From positions 620,001 through 684,000 of the forward strand of contig MU839837.1 in NCBI GenBank assembly GCA_030411725.1: DNA of 64,000 bases, written 5' to 3'. Position numbers and translations under genes: made by a program. Source of the DNA: Echria macrotheca (lineage: Eukaryota; Ascomycota; Sordariomycetes; Sordariales; Schizotheciaceae). Positions 22,080 through 34,714 of this stretch are shown one piece after another. The notes under the pieces were generated by a model that had not been told where the DNA came from, made no database searches, and saw nothing but the letters and a program-made list of their open reading frames with translations. How positions within the stretch are numbered: position 1 is the stretch's first letter; each line of letters opens with the position of its first letter.

Positions 22080-24364
22080 GGTCGTGAAGATCGGGCGATC
22101 AGTATGGCGGGCAGTCCGAACATCCTATATACCAGCATCGGCCAACCCGGTCGTCCGTCATATCGACCGATCATCAGATCAAGCCACCCCTGGCTCCATC
22201 AACCAAACAGCAGCAGCCCCTGTTGTGATGGAATAGCCGGCGACACGAGCCTCGTGGGGGCTAGGTAGTTCGACGGGGTGACGGCGGAACAAGGCCGCCG
22301 TCGCGGTTGAGGCTCTCGAGGTGGGGCTGGGGTGCATCGAACGGGCGCAGGAACACGTCGAGCAGGAAGGATTACCCGGGATAGGATCACACTAAAAGAC
22401 CGTAGCTGTCAGCCCCTTCACCACTGTCTCATGCGTGTGGGTAGTACTTGCGGAGCAGGATGCGCGCCTATTCTTGGCGCGCGTCGTTGCCGAAGAGTTG
22501 GGGCTTGTCTAGACTGCCGGAAAGCAGCTGGTGAAGCCATTGAAGTGGTGGACTGTCAGCAGAAGACTGATGTTGATTTTCTGGAATGCAGGAAGAGCTT
22601 GGACAATATCAAGACAAATGGCTGGCCCATACTCTAATCATGGCCGATGGCATCTGCCGACGAGCCAAGACCAGTAGTGACTGAAAACGGAGATTGAATG
22701 CATCGCGGTGTAGGAGCAGGCGCGCAGGGTAGGTCAAGTGGGTGAAGGATTCGACACTTGGATTCAGAATCGTCAGAGGGTATTCTTGGGGGCGTGGTTG
22801 TGCCGAAGAACCGAGTTGTCAGTCCAATTTGGAGATGAATGGACTCATTGCAATCTGCTTCGCTGGCGGAGCGTTTCAAACTCGGAGTTTCACGACGACG
22901 TGTGGGGAACAAGTGGACAACGGGCTCCACAGCCGCGCTCCACCGGCAGATTCAGAATGGAAAGCCCGACCAGCCTCCCATCTTTTGGACGTTGTGGAAG
23001 GCTCACCCGTAAAGATTAGACCTTCCGTTATCAGTTCTAGGTGCTGCAAGTCACGCAAAGTCGAAGCTCCGCCAAATATGCCCCCGGCATTGTGAGCAAT
23101 CTGAAGCCGCACGAATACGAACCGCTCGCAGACAAACAGAACCGCATTCTTGAGCTTCCCGAAATTGCGCATCATGGCGGAAATATCTATCCAAGACTTT
23201 GCGAGGCGTCTTGGCCTGGCTGGGACTTGACCCGGGGAAGCATTGCAAGGTCATCGCCAGGACCAAGTGGCATGTTCATAGACGGCCAAAGCCCTGGGAA
23301 GTTGTGGACCGACCCTAGGCTTATCAACGAAACGCGACCTCGACAAAATCATCAGCCTCGGACTGGAAACTACGCACACATCAGATTTATCAACGACAAC
23401 AAGACACTCGTCACGCATGGTATCCGGCCTGATCAAATCGGCACTGTTTACGACGTCTCGCACTTTCACCAGTTCCACTTGGCATCCTGCGAGAACCCGC
23501 TGAAGCGATTGTTCCTGGAGCACGTGGCTGGTTCGTCAGTTGAGTAGCATGGCAAGCATGGTCAACGGTGATCTTCAACACGGTTCACAGGCCACTTCAC
23601 TTCCCGATCACTGTTCCACGGTAGGACAGCAGATCTTGGAGACACGGTTGTTTCGTTCAAGGTCTCGGTTTCCATTGTCAGCGTGCTGGGATGGTGAGGC
23701 AACTTGCCGAGGGCGTTGTCAAGCCGATTTCCAACAGATTCTGGCTCTGGCACCACACAACACACCACTATCATCGGTCACCGATCCGAGCGGCAATCAG
23801 CGGAGCATCCAAATTCATTCGAAGTCTCGAATCGGCATCCAACAGGTCGCCAATAAAGGCAACGAGAATCAAGGCAGATCACCACATCCTGTGCAACTCT
23901 ATGAGTGTTTTCACCTTTCCATGGAGCACGCAATGAATGATATGCTTCTCCCTCTAACGCCGCATTGGGCACAGTACAGGACTCCCGTTGACGCGATCAA
24001 GTGGCTGTCCGGGGGTGAATGTAACATGCCCCGCGCTCGGCGAGGAAATGCGGTGGACGCAGAGAGGTTAGGCACGATTGAGTGGCTGCTTAATGTCTCA
24101 TTTTCCTCTTTTATTTCCAGCTCGGGTGAGGTTCTCGACCAGTCAGGTCGTGCCGATGCCCCCTGGTGGCTGAACGGATGGCTTCTTGAACAGACCAGGC
24201 TGCTGCATGAATACAGCAATGCCAAAAGCCCTGCAGCTGCAGGTGCCTCTGCTGGTCTGACATCTGAAAGCACGGGGAGGCAGTAGCAATCCCGAGGAGC
24301 ACATCCGAAACCCTTCGTCTGATATCGCCGGCCAAGAAGTGCACCCTCACGGCGGTGTATCGAG
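22080..24364. other. Gene-poor region with unresolved open frames
   Basis: I could not assemble a convincing gene. On the plus strand 23041-23547 (168 codons) and 23540-24286 (248 codons) are open and overlap in different frames. A stretch about 23300-23520 reads protein-like (CENPLKRLFLEHVAG) but has no family I recognise. On the minus strand 23911-24603 is also open, overlapping the kinase gene. A degraded gene or a gene with several introns is possible. Confidence 0.35.
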
Positions 24365-27300
24365 ATGCCCTCGGCACGATCTCGGCTCTCCGCCTCATTG
24401 TCCTCACATGGCGATGACATGGGTCCCAGTGAGCGGGCCGTCCTGCGCAGGACCAAGATAAACCAAACCATCGACCGCATCGACGAGAAGATGCACCGCC
24501 GCTCCGAGCCCGACGCTCGCTTTATCTGTCTCTCAGACCTGCACACCATATGGCGCGACAACCAGCTGTACAGGGACATCATAGACCGCCGCCTCTCCAA
24601 CACTCAGATCGAACATATCCGACGGGACATGCTGCCGTTTGTGTCCTTCTTGGTCTGGATTTGCGTCGAGGACCGGTTCGATAAGTTTGTTTCCATCGTG
24701 TTTGATGGTGGCGAGACTCCAGTCCAGATTCTTCGGTTACCTGTGACGGAGCATCATCTCCGAGTCACCTTTGAACTGCCACCCTCGCAGCTCACTCGCT
24801 GGCATGAGCAGTATGCTTTCATTCCCGCCACCGTCCGCTTTCACGATCAAGACGAGGGCGTACAAACGATAGAGGACAAGTTGGTTCGCTTGCCATTCGA
24901 CAAAAAGGGCACGAACCATGCGCTCCATGGGGGGTATGGAAAGGTTGAGGTATGTGACTGCATTTGAGCCTGGGCGATGAGTGATTCTACCTGCTAACCG
25001 CTTTGCAGTTCTTTGACGTCTCCCCTGAGTATGTGGACATGGACTGGGGAGGCCTTAAGTTTAACCCCTCACCCGTAAGAATGGTCCCCCTTCCTCATCC
25101 CAGGGACAGACCCAGGCTAAAACAATGCAGAATAACCCTGGAGTGGCCGTTGCGGTTAAAACTTTCGACTTTGATATCAGGGATGACGCCGCTAGCGAGG
25201 TGCGCAACTTGAAGCTGCTCAAGCAGAGCCTGACCACAAACACCAGCATCGCCTTGCACCTCGGTCTGATCGACCACGCGTCGCAGTACTTGATTATCTT
25301 TCGGAGGGCCATGTTTGGCGACTTGTGGCAATTTTTATATTGCGGCATGCCGCCGGATGATACGGAGCGCCAACACCACGCATACACATTCAAGGACCGG
25401 TTTCCGGGTGCTGTCAAAGGCGTTGATATTACGTCGGCCTTGCTCGAGCAGTGCCGTGACCTAGCACTGGCCCTCAAGTTCCTGCACACACCGAGGAGCA
25501 TCGCGGGTGCCATGACATTCTGTGCCCACATGGACCTCAAGCCTGACAACATCCTCATCTATGATGCAGGTCCGAGCAAGCCTGTGGGCCAGTGGAAGAT
25601 CTGCGACTTTGGCATCTCAGCCTTTAAGGAGGACGAGGACGAGGAACCTGCACCAAGCGGGTCTATCGGTGACCTGTACTCGATTGCCACCCTCCGCATG
25701 CGACCCAAACGAAACGAAGGAAGCTACCAACCGCCCGAGGTCGACACACTTGCCATGCCGACGGGAAAAGACTCTCGAAGAATCGGACGGAAGGGCGACA
25801 TATGGTCCTTTGGCGCCATATTCGCCGAAGTCCTATCGTTCGCCATGGAGAGGGACACGTATGTGAAGGAGTTCCGTGAGGAAAGAGTCAAGGGTTGTAG
25901 GGCAACTAGAGCGGATGACCGGTTCTACAGTCCGGTTACTCGTCCGCGACCGTCGCCAACTCACCTCTTACCCGTGCCCCCCGCACCCACCGCAGCTCCC
26001 ACGGAGAGAGAGTTTCAGTTACGTCCTGCTGTCGCTACCTGGCTAGCGAAAGTAGCCCGAGAAGCCTCGGCCCCTAGGCAGTCTATTGACTGCTGGGCCG
26101 AAGTGGTTATGCAGATATTGAAGGTAAACGCTGATGAGAGGCCCAAGGCGCCTCGTCTAGCCGATATGGTCGAACACGTCTATCAGCACACTCTCAAGGC
26201 CAACCAGTCGAAAGAGATTGTTTGCGAGTTTGTTGACCCCAAGATTCCGAAGCCAAATCGGCCGATATCGGTTGAGCCACCAACGCCAGAACTCCCATCC
26301 AACCCCAATCCAGCAGATCCAAAGGATCGCCCTAAACGAGAAGGTAAGAAGGAATACGAGAATCCTCAAGTCACACAATGGAAGCCCAGCCCCGTTATAC
26401 GCCCTGACCTCACGAAAGACCTGACTGTCACGCCGAGCAGACAGGGGTCGGAAAAGTCACGAAGGCATAGCTCACGCAGCTCGATGCTAGGGAAACCATT
26501 CAACGCGTACGGAATCAAGTATAACGAAGACAGAAGACGCCGACAGTCGCCGCCTAGCCCCGATGACTATGCCGAGGTTCATAAGGTCCATCCGCCGCCA
26601 CGGGGCGCCAGCGCGGTCTCGGTGGACTGCGTCTTCAAGGATGGACTGCAAGCGGCATACCTCTTCAAGGACACAGTTTCAATATACTGTATTGGGCGAG
26701 AGGGAGACGCAGTACCGCCGACGCCTACTAGTATTGTTCTTGATAGGGCTTCTAGATGCACGTGGAGTGGTGTAGCCCTTGCGGGCGAGTATCTCGCCGT
26801 CTGGGGGAAGAGAGAGTCCGATGAGACGACAAGGGTAAGTCCAATCCGCAGGCTGGCAGACCGCGCTCGGCTTGGCTAACGTCCTGTGTTAGTTGAGCCT
26901 TGTCAGGACATCGCCGGCCGTAGACCATCTTCAAACGCCCCCAGAACACGAGATGACCAGTTTCGACTCCAATAAGCGAGTAGCTGTCTCGCGCATGGGC
27001 TTTGCCGCCCTGATCCGGTATCGCAAGCTATTGATTCTAGACCTGCAGTATGCTCCTTTTCCTTAGCACGGTTCACAAGACAGCATCCTGATGTGTTATT
27101 CCACCCACAGGCCCAAACCGATCGCCCTTTACGAGAGAGAGACACCCAGGACACAAACGTTTACCGACGTGGCGTTCAATGAAGAAGGCGACCTTCTCTA
27201 CGCTTGGGCGACGGGATCCTTGAAAGAACCCTCCGGTGGCCTGTTTGTGTACCGGGTTACCCGTCTCGCCAACGACCGGCCCGAGTCCAAAGGATACTAC

Positions 27301-27918
27301 AAATGTGTAAGTGCCGCATATGAAGCTGAAAGCCTCTAAAAAAAAGAGGAGGAAAACAGAAAGAAAACAAAAAGCTCACACAGATTAACAAAAACATTAA
27401 AGGACGTCAACGAGAAGATCCCAACCCGTCTTTTCCCCTATAACAGCTACCAAGGCTGCATCATCGCCGCCAACAGCCGTCTCTACTACCCGGCCGTGAT
27501 CAAGGCCTCGACCCTCAAAGACAAGATATACCTCCCGCGGCACACGAGCGAGGCCATTGAGAATGTCACGGTCAAAGCGGCCTGCATGTACAACAACCAC
27601 TCGCTCGTGACGGTGCAGCGGACGAACTTCAGCTTCGACAACATCGAGTACCACTACCGGCTCGTCGAATACCCGCTGCGCTTTGGGGCGGTCCATCAGC
27701 TCGGCGACCCCGTGCTCATATGCAAGCTGAGTATCTCGCCGTCCGCCGGCGATGAGGTTCGCGCGGTGCGGCACGGGGATGATATCCTCGTGTTTGTGGT
27801 GCACGTCGACGGGCGGTATGAAGTTGTGAGGTTTACGGCCATCGAAGGGGGTGCTATTGCAAGGAGCGATACCGCACCGGCTGAGGGGGGGTTGTTTATC
27901 AAGGGGTTAAAGGGGTAA
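24365..27918 (+). CDS. Protein kinase with large C-terminal region
   Basis: Exons 24365..24949, 25009..25074, 25131..26834, 26893..27047, 27111..27306, 27403..27918, 1073 aa, phases consistent. Residues 1-180 are a helical N-terminal region. The kinase domain starts at a glycine loop spread over the first intron (GGYGKVEFF), with the ATP lysine in VAVAVK on exon 3, the catalytic loop HMDLKPDN (the usual HRD arginine is Met), CDFGIS as the DFG motif, and GDIWSFG later. After a proline-rich linker, about 400 residues from the last four exons look like repeating beta strands, suggesting a propeller-type domain, though no WD or Kelch signature is clear. Similar kinases sit in fungal defence-like protein families; the substrate is unknown. 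The HRD change suggests altered regulation rather than a dead enzyme. Confidence 0.8.
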
Positions 27919-27975
27919 TTTTGGGTTTAGAATGCTACATCATCCATCACTGCCACCCACCTCTGCCCGTATTAA

Positions 27976-29672
27976 TCAGGACAGCTTTTCCCGAGCCGCA
28001 TCTTCCTCCGTCGCGTCCTTCTGCTTCTTCTTCCTCCACCATGTGAACACAAACGCCAATGCTGTCAGCGCGGACAAGCCGAGCCAGACCAGCACAAAGA
28101 TCCAAAAATCATGTGCAATGACGATCTTGCGATGGTCGGTGTCGAAGACGAAGAAATTCATGCCGAAGATGCCCTGCGCATATTAGGATCAGAGCGGCAG
28201 AAACGAGAAAAGGGTGGGAAAACGTACGCCAACAAAACTACCCGGCAGATACACGGCCGACAGGATGGTAATCAGCCTCACGACGGTACTGTCATCGACA
28301 CTCTTCTGCGACAGCTCCTGCAACTTCCTGGTCATGTCCCGAATCTCCTTATCCAGCTTCCCCGTCTCGATCTGGTTGTGCAGCGTGAGCGTGTACCCGA
28401 CAAGCTCGATGGTGTTGCTGATCCTGTCTTGCAGCACCTTGCAGCTGGCGATGTGGCCCCGCAACGTCAGGGCTTGGGACTCGGTGCGCTGGCGAAAGGT
28501 CGATTCTGCCGAAGGGAAGGGGATGCGGGAGAGGCGGTCGAGGATGTCGAGGTTGTTGCTGCAGCATGCGTTGGCGAAGAGGGCGAAGTCGTTGGTGTTG
28601 CGGAGGGCCTGGACCGCGGGGAAGGACGCCTGCTTGACTGCGTCGGCGTCGTCTACCATGGCGCGGTCGTTCTGGGGGGGTGTGAGTAACGCGTGTTAGG
28701 GGATATGCACAACATGAGAAAGAAGGAGGGAAGACAACCTACGGGATCGGCAAATTTCTTCCCCAGAGACCGAAGGTATGGACGCCAGTTGTTAGAGTAA
28801 CAAGAGATGAGCAGACTGTGCAGCTTCTCTGGGTGTTTACATATCTGCTGGAGAAGAGGGCCGGCTGCTGTTCCCGGTCCTGGTGCAGGCGGAGCCTGGG
28901 AACTCGAAGGAGTCGCCGTCGTCTTCTTGATGACGGGCGGGGATAGCAAGGCCGTCATCCGGCGGAAAAAGGCCGTCTCCTTGGTGCAGTGGATGACGAT
29001 GAACAAGTTGAAATCGCCCTTGCGATGATGGTAGATGCCGGTATGGCGAAACGACCAAGGATTCGTGCCGCCATGCTGGTTTTGCTCGACAAAGTTGAGA
29101 TTGTACGAGACAACGGCTGGTTGACATTTGTTAGCACGTTTGAGACCCGGTCTACACCGGAACAGACACTTACATTCGTCATCGCTCGGGGAGGCATACA
29201 CAAAGTTGCTGTTACTGGCCTCGGACGGATGAGGCTCATCGGCGAATGACAAGAGTACAGGCACAAAGTCGGATCGTACGGCATAGCTCCTGAGGATCTC
29301 GCTTGCCACCCCTGGGGTTATCCACAGAGGTGCGATAGTACGATCTGAGTGTATTGAGCTGGAGATGAGATGTCGATTAGTTCCACTGTTTTAGTTTCTG
29401 ATAAGTTGTCTTTCGACTTGGAGTAGGTTATCTCACATGATGCGTATTCCAGTCGATGGCCGCGCCTGTTCTGCTTTCAGCAGATCCGCCTCGGAGACAA
29501 CGTTGAATTCCGTAATGGCTCCTTCCTTGGACACGTCGTGAATCGAGACCTTGGATTTGTCCTTGCGAAAGACACGCTTAGCTGCCACGAGCTGGTCCTG
29601 AAGACTTTCCGTATCGACACCGTCATTCTGAAGGACCTGGTCCAGATACGCGTCCCAGACTGTTTCGGCCAT
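27976..29672 (-). CDS. CorA-like Mg2+ transporter family protein
   Basis: Exons complement(27976..28173, 28228..28671, 28743..29116, 29174..29358, 29437..29672), 478 aa. The start is the ATG at 29672; the longer open frame of the first exon begins upstream but has no better ATG context. The large N-terminal part is soluble. Near the C-terminus lies the CorA layout: a long helix, a first membrane helix (VVRLITILSAVYLPGSFVG), the GMN signature in IFGMNFF straddling the last intron, a second membrane helix (DFWIFVLVWLGLSAL), and a basic tail. Fungal proteins of this type are abundant and often uncharacterised; ion transport is inferred from the retained GMN. The gene converges with the kinase, whose stop is only 58 bp away. 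Confidence 0.85.
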
Positions 29673-30139
29673 TATTGGGTACACTTTTGGTGCAAAAATT
29701 AGGGATATGAAGAGCCTAGAAAATGAAAGAAAAAAAACAAACAATAATGTAATCGACGCAATGGTTTTTTACTCCAGTTTGCATACCAGCACGTAAAAGG
29801 ATGCAGGGCTAGAGGCGGATTAGAAGCCTAGCAGGACGCCTGAGGATCAACAACGTCTCGCCACGCCAGAGCCTCCTTCGGTCACCGTAACCAGCGAAGG
29901 TCAGGCGGAAAGTTTTCTTGAAGAGGAGGGAGGACCGATTTGCGGGTTGCACTGCCACCCTGGTTCACATTCGTTCATACAGAGCTCGCTAGGCACATTG
30001 ACGCAGCCGAATGAACCAAAGGACACGGACGCCACCATGCAAGTTTGCAACCCAATCACCCATGCTTTGCTCTTTCCCTCCTTCCCACATCACACAGCCC
30101 ACACAGCAGCCCACCCTCCAGCATTCCCGCCCCTGCACC
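29673..30139. other. Short intergenic region between two minus-strand genes
   Basis: Promoter of the CorA-like gene and 3' flank of the small gene at 30140. Only short shadow frames are present. Confidence 0.4.
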
Positions 30140-30667
30140 TCATTCCGCAGCTTGAGCTTCAGCTTCAGCTTTGGCTTTGGCCGCAGCCTCTGCTTCGGCC
30201 CGGAGATCGGCAATTCGATTCGCCATGTCCCTGCAAAGTGCAAACAAAAAGAAAAGATCAGCTTCTTTAATGTTCAGAGGTCGCAGTCAGGTACTGGTGC
30301 AATACTGACGTTTTATCATCCTGTCGGTTCGGTCGTCAGTTACCAAGCGCCCTCTCGAACGGACTAGGATCCAACTCACATCTGTCAACTCTCTGGGCGC
30401 GTCAAAAATCCAGCGTTCGTTGATGTTCTTCAAATGGGTAGGTGGACAGTCAGCACATCCGCCTCGCAGAAACCCCGGCGCCTCAAGGCGGAATATCACG
30501 GCCCTACCAACCTTGATCATGAACTTGTACCCTGCCTTGTGCTCATCGGGGAACATCTCTTCGAGACAGCGCTGCAACTCCTCGCCCATCTTGACGTACC
30601 GACTCTGTCGCGGGCTGAAGACGATCGAGTGTCTCTCGAACGGCTGCGTACTCGTACCTGTCGCCAT
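30140..30667 (-). CDS. Small helical protein with an 11-nt microexon
   Basis: Best model: complement(30140..30230, 30310..30320, 30380..30427, 30512..30667), 101 aa. The 84-nt first intron is a multiple of three and open, so retaining it would give 129 aa. The protein begins MATGTSTQPFERHSIVFSP, continues with RYVKMGEELQRCLEEMFPDEHK and WIFDAPRELTD, and ends in an Ala/Glu/Lys helix with repeated AEA units. The 11-nt exon (encoding about DDKT) is required to keep the frame between two introns with good donors and acceptors. I do not recognise the family. It shares its upstream region with the divergent permease gene. Confidence 0.6.
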
Positions 30668-31283
30668 CGTGTGAAGTGGATGAGGATGCACACCAAGAAA
30701 GATTAAACACGTCAATGCTCCCTCTCTCACGCAGCACGAGACAACTACCCCATCACGCTTTATAATGGCAATGCCCTCACGTTCCCGTCGCAAGGCTACG
30801 GACCGGCCTCCGATGTCCCGGCAATTTCGAGTCACGCATGCAGCTGAGCACTAGACGGTGTCGGGCTTGCAGGAGTGGAGGACAGGGGCCTGTCTTGATT
30901 CGAGGACGCGCACCCCCCTCGCGCCGGTGGCGGCAATATTTCTGCCTCTGGGCCATGCGGCCATGCACGGCATCGGTCTCAGGGGCTGTCTCAGGGCCTC
31001 AGAGCCTCGCGGACAGAGACTGACCGAGAACTTGGGGGTGTGAGTCAAATAAAAGCCCCACAGCCGACCAGTAGTTCGGTACCGGAGCTGGGGTACATGT
31101 TAATCGACAGGCCTCCAGGAGCCTTCTGCTTCTTCACCAGTTGTTTTTCTTTTCTCCATTTTCCTTTGCCCGAGCGGGGCGGATTGCTTGCCTGAGCGAA
31201 GCAATTGAAGAAAAGTTCGTCAGTGGACCGAGAAGGGATCCAGAGACGGAGGAGAGTCCACAACCAACCAAATTTATCCGACC
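30668..31283. promoter_or_regulatory. Divergent promoter region
   Basis: About 615 bp between the small minus-strand gene and the plus-strand permease. It contains short frames only; both promoters must lie here. Confidence 0.45.
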
Positions 31284-33522
31284 ATGGACCGCATGGAGGC
31301 TGATGAGGACGCCCCTGCTGAGCTTCGGTAGGCAGACCCGGCCCCACGGTTAAACCTAGTGCCTGACATCTTGGTACAGGAAGAGCCTCAATGGAGTGCA
31401 GATCTTTGTACGTTCCGCCTTTGCTGTCACTTACACAGATACCTACCTTAGGTTGCTAGGTATTGTATTGTACATAGTTGCCAGGTACTAATTAAGAACA
31501 GTTCATCGTCATCAGCTCCGTCATCGGCACGGGCATCTTCTCGGGTAACGGCGATGCCCTGGCCGCATCGGGTCCCGTCGGGCTGTTGTTGGATGTTCTC
31601 GCGCTCGGGTGCATTGCCGTCTGCGTGGGCGAGACGGTCAGCGAGTTTGTGCAGCTTTGGGGCGTGCCGAATGCGGTTTATGAATATGTCGCCGCCTTCG
31701 TCGACGAGGACGTCGCCTGGGCCGTGGCCATCCTTTACTGGTACAGCTTCGCCTCTGCTGCTGCTGTGCAGATGCTGTCAGCGGCCAAGTTGATGCTCTA
31801 CTGGCAGCCCGAGAACTGGTTGCCCCCTTTGATTTTCTTTGGCCTAGTTCCGTGGGCTTTGTTCATCTTGAACATGGCTGGCGTTCAGGTGAGTAGAATC
31901 TAATCTTTGCTACTCGCTGTATGGGTTGTCTAACTAGATGCAAGATCTACGCGTGGACCGAGACCTTCCTCGGAGCGTTGAAGGCAGTGCTCTTGTTTGG
32001 GGTAACTTGCGTACTCTTTGATATTTCAGCCAAGGGTAAGTCATGAAACCAACCTTGGAGCTGTTGAGGGTATCAACTAATGCAGCATCAGGAGATCTTG
32101 GCAACAAGAGTTGTATGAATTCACCCACGGTGTTATCCGTGCCGAGACCTACCTACTGACCACTGAATAGTAATGCTGGACGGCTTACAATACGATCCCA
32201 GCAAATACATGAACCAAGCGCATGCATTCTTGTGAGCCGCATTTTCTTCACAAATCAAGGCCTAGACATAACCTCTAACACCACTTCCTCAGCTACGGCA
32301 TCCCCTCGGTCGCCTACGGCTTCGTTGGCATTGAGACGTCCGTCATCGCCGCGTTCGAGTCGCGCAGCTCCCGATCCATGGCCATCCCATCCCGACTGGT
32401 CCACTGGTACACCTTCGTCTTCTACCTGCTCTGCACCCTCGGGCACGCACTCACGGTCAAGTGGACCGACGTGCACCTCACAGGTGCGCTCGACGATCTG
32501 GTGAACCCCAAGTCCAACAGCCCGACCATCATCGCGATATTCAACAGTCCAAGGCTGGGCTCCACCTCTCTGCCGGGCTTTGTGAACGGCTGTCTCATCA
32601 TGAGCGTTGTCTCGGCCGCCGCCACGTCTCTCTACATCTCGAGCCGCACCCTGTACGGCCTCGTCTACAGCCTGCAGGGGTCCAACTGGGTCAGCCGCCG
32701 ACTGAAGACGCTGGGTACCATTTGGCGATCTACCCACGTCCCGAGCAAGGCGCTATTGGCTACCGTCTTGTTATTCTACTGGCTCCCTTGGCTGTATCTG
32801 ATCCCCCACAACAAGATCACCGTGGAAGATGTAAGTACTTCTCTTCAAGTTGTCGCTCTCTCATTATGGTACTTACCTAGCTGCCCACACAGGTCCTCGA
32901 CATGCTTGACACCACCTCCAGCGCCTCATGCGTCATTACCTGGGCATTTCTATGCCTAGCCTTCATCCGATACCAAAAATGGACACACAAGTGTAGGAAC
33001 GCCCTCGCCGACAGCAAGAACGGCGATCTGCGCCGCTATATCCGCGGCACCCAGGCCTACGAGAAGTGCCCGGACCGCCACGTCTGGAATGTCGGCATGT
33101 CTTTCCAGCCGGGGCTTGCATGGGTGGGGTTTCTAGGGTGCATCCTCGTTGCCGTTTCGGCGTCGGCGCCTTGGTGGTCGACGCCTGCCACGCCCGTAGA
33201 GGTGGTGTCTGCGTATGGACCGGTTAGTTGGGCTTTCGGTCTACTGGGAATATGGAATGACTGCTGACAGAAATAGCATATGGTGGGATGCTCGCTTTGG
33301 GTCATCATGAAGGTGTACCGGTGGGGATTTGGGGTGGGCAAGATGGAGTGGTATGTTCCCCTCGAAGGGGGTGCGAATCCCGTTCGTCTCTTTGAGAAGC
33401 TGGAGCGTCTAGAGTTCCTGTCGGCGTACGGGTCAAGGGGAGGCCAGATAAGAGGGGATAGTGGGCAACAAGAAGAGGTAGACGGTGAACGGTCTATGGA
33501 GTTGGGTGTGGTATCAAGGTAG
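31284..33522 (+). CDS. Amino-acid permease, APC superfamily (fungal YAT type)
   Basis: Exons 31284..31327, 31380..31407, 31502..31888, 31945..32035, 32086..32112, 32171..32231, 32293..32830, 32893..33222, 33277..33522, 583 aa. Nine exons, some only 27-28 nt, all in phase. The first membrane helix carries the family signature SSVIGTGIFSG, followed by GNGDALAASGP. The protein has about 12 hydrophobic helices, the GFVGIETSVIAAFESR segment in TM6, and the SSRTLYGL segment in TM8 that yeast amino-acid permeases share. The first cytoplasmic tail is very short (about 20 aa). It would import amino acids or related amines at the plasma membrane; the substrate cannot be told. The C-terminal tail is Glu/Arg/Gly rich. 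Confidence 0.85.
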
Positions 33523-34200
33523 GAAAGGATTATAAGAACCAAGAAAGGTGTCTACCCAAGATTGTCGGGACTTGGGATATATGCATATAGAAGAATTTTT
33601 AAGCCTTGTTGAGTACGGATACAAGTTTATTTGCGAAATATCTCTATAAAAATGACTATTAACCACTTTAAGTTTCACCATATCGTTCCCAGAGATACAC
33701 CCCTTCCCGGATGACTTGGATAGGAACGCGCCTGTAACCGCCTCCTGGCGTCTTGGTGGACTCATGAATCCTCGTCTCAAGAGATCCCAGACCGTCTCAG
33801 TGAACACAGGCTTGAACCTGCCCCCAGACCCACCCGAGCTCGATGATTTTCAGGCCGGCCAATCGGCCTAGGCCGGGGATACAGATCCAGGCGACTGGAT
33901 CCAGGTCATCAGAGGGTTAATCAACGTTGCCACGGAGCGGGGTTACAGAAGGGTTATTGGATAGGTCTGCAGAGCTTCCAGCTCACAAGGACAGGATTTG
34001 TGCCCAAGCGGGCCTGGCTCACGCAGCGAGTAAACGCAGGGCCAGTCACGGAGAAGTTTCCAGGGAGGAGAAAGGATAAGAAGGAAGGGAAAAGTCCTGT
34101 ATCTTGAGTAGGCCAGAGTTCAATGTTCTAACCTACCCACCCCCAACCACTGTTCTTACCCTGGCTGTGAGCCTGGAATGCAGTACTACCACCCCTTGAC

Positions 34201-34257
34201 TCTGGCTTGGATACCTGGCCTTACAATGATGATGTCAGGCCAGGTATCCAAGCCAGA
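34201..34257. repeat. Perfect 21-bp inverted repeat with 15-nt loop
   Basis: 34201-34221 and 34237-34257 are exact reverse complements; the loop is 34222-34236. No flanking tract of U residues suggests a terminator. It may be the end of a small inverted-repeat element. Confidence 0.9.
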
Positions 34258-34516
34258 ATAAAGGGGCGGTATTAGTACAGGCCAGGAACCCCTAAATCAC
34301 CAAGCAGGTTAAACGAATGTGTGAGTTGCTTTATCAAATCGACGGATTCTAACTAGTCATTTTAGAAGGGGTCTGCCTAGGGCTCCGTAGCCTTGATTTT
34401 CCAGGTAAATGCCCTGGGTCAGTCTTCTGGAGTGTGACAAGAGGGTAGATATCGCTTTATGAAAACTCTCAAGGGCGATTTACAAGGAAATAACTACGAA
34501 GGCTGGCTCAGGGAGG

Positions 34517-34596
34517 TGTAAAAGGCACGTTTGGAGGCCTAAAATGTACCACTAGAGGCGTAAAAGGTACGTTTAGAACCGTCAAAATATACGTTT
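34517..34596. repeat. Degenerate tandem motif, about four units
   Basis: Four imperfect copies of a 20-22-nt unit containing TAAAAnGtACGTTT lie in a row. The origin is unknown. Confidence 0.55.
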
Positions 34597-34714
34597 CAAT
34601 CCCTGGGAAAAGGGGTTAATACAAACAACAGTAAGGGGGGGCGCCTTTTGTACGTGTAGTACCCCTAAAACTACCAGTATTTGCCTTTGACTAAAGAACT
34701 ACATGGGTTTCCGT

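Larger units (their letters stand above)
33523..34714. other. Gene-free region with hairpin and tandem motifs
   Basis: No coding sequence is supported. The region contains a perfect 21-bp inverted repeat (34201-34257), short direct repeats around 33870-33910 and a degenerate 20-22-nt tandem motif (34517-34596). It looks like old repeat sequence bordering the helicase relic. Confidence 0.5.

Noticed and set aside
23911..24603. 230-codon open frame, minus strand
   Set aside because: Mostly antisense to the first exon of the kinase gene, with no family resemblance.
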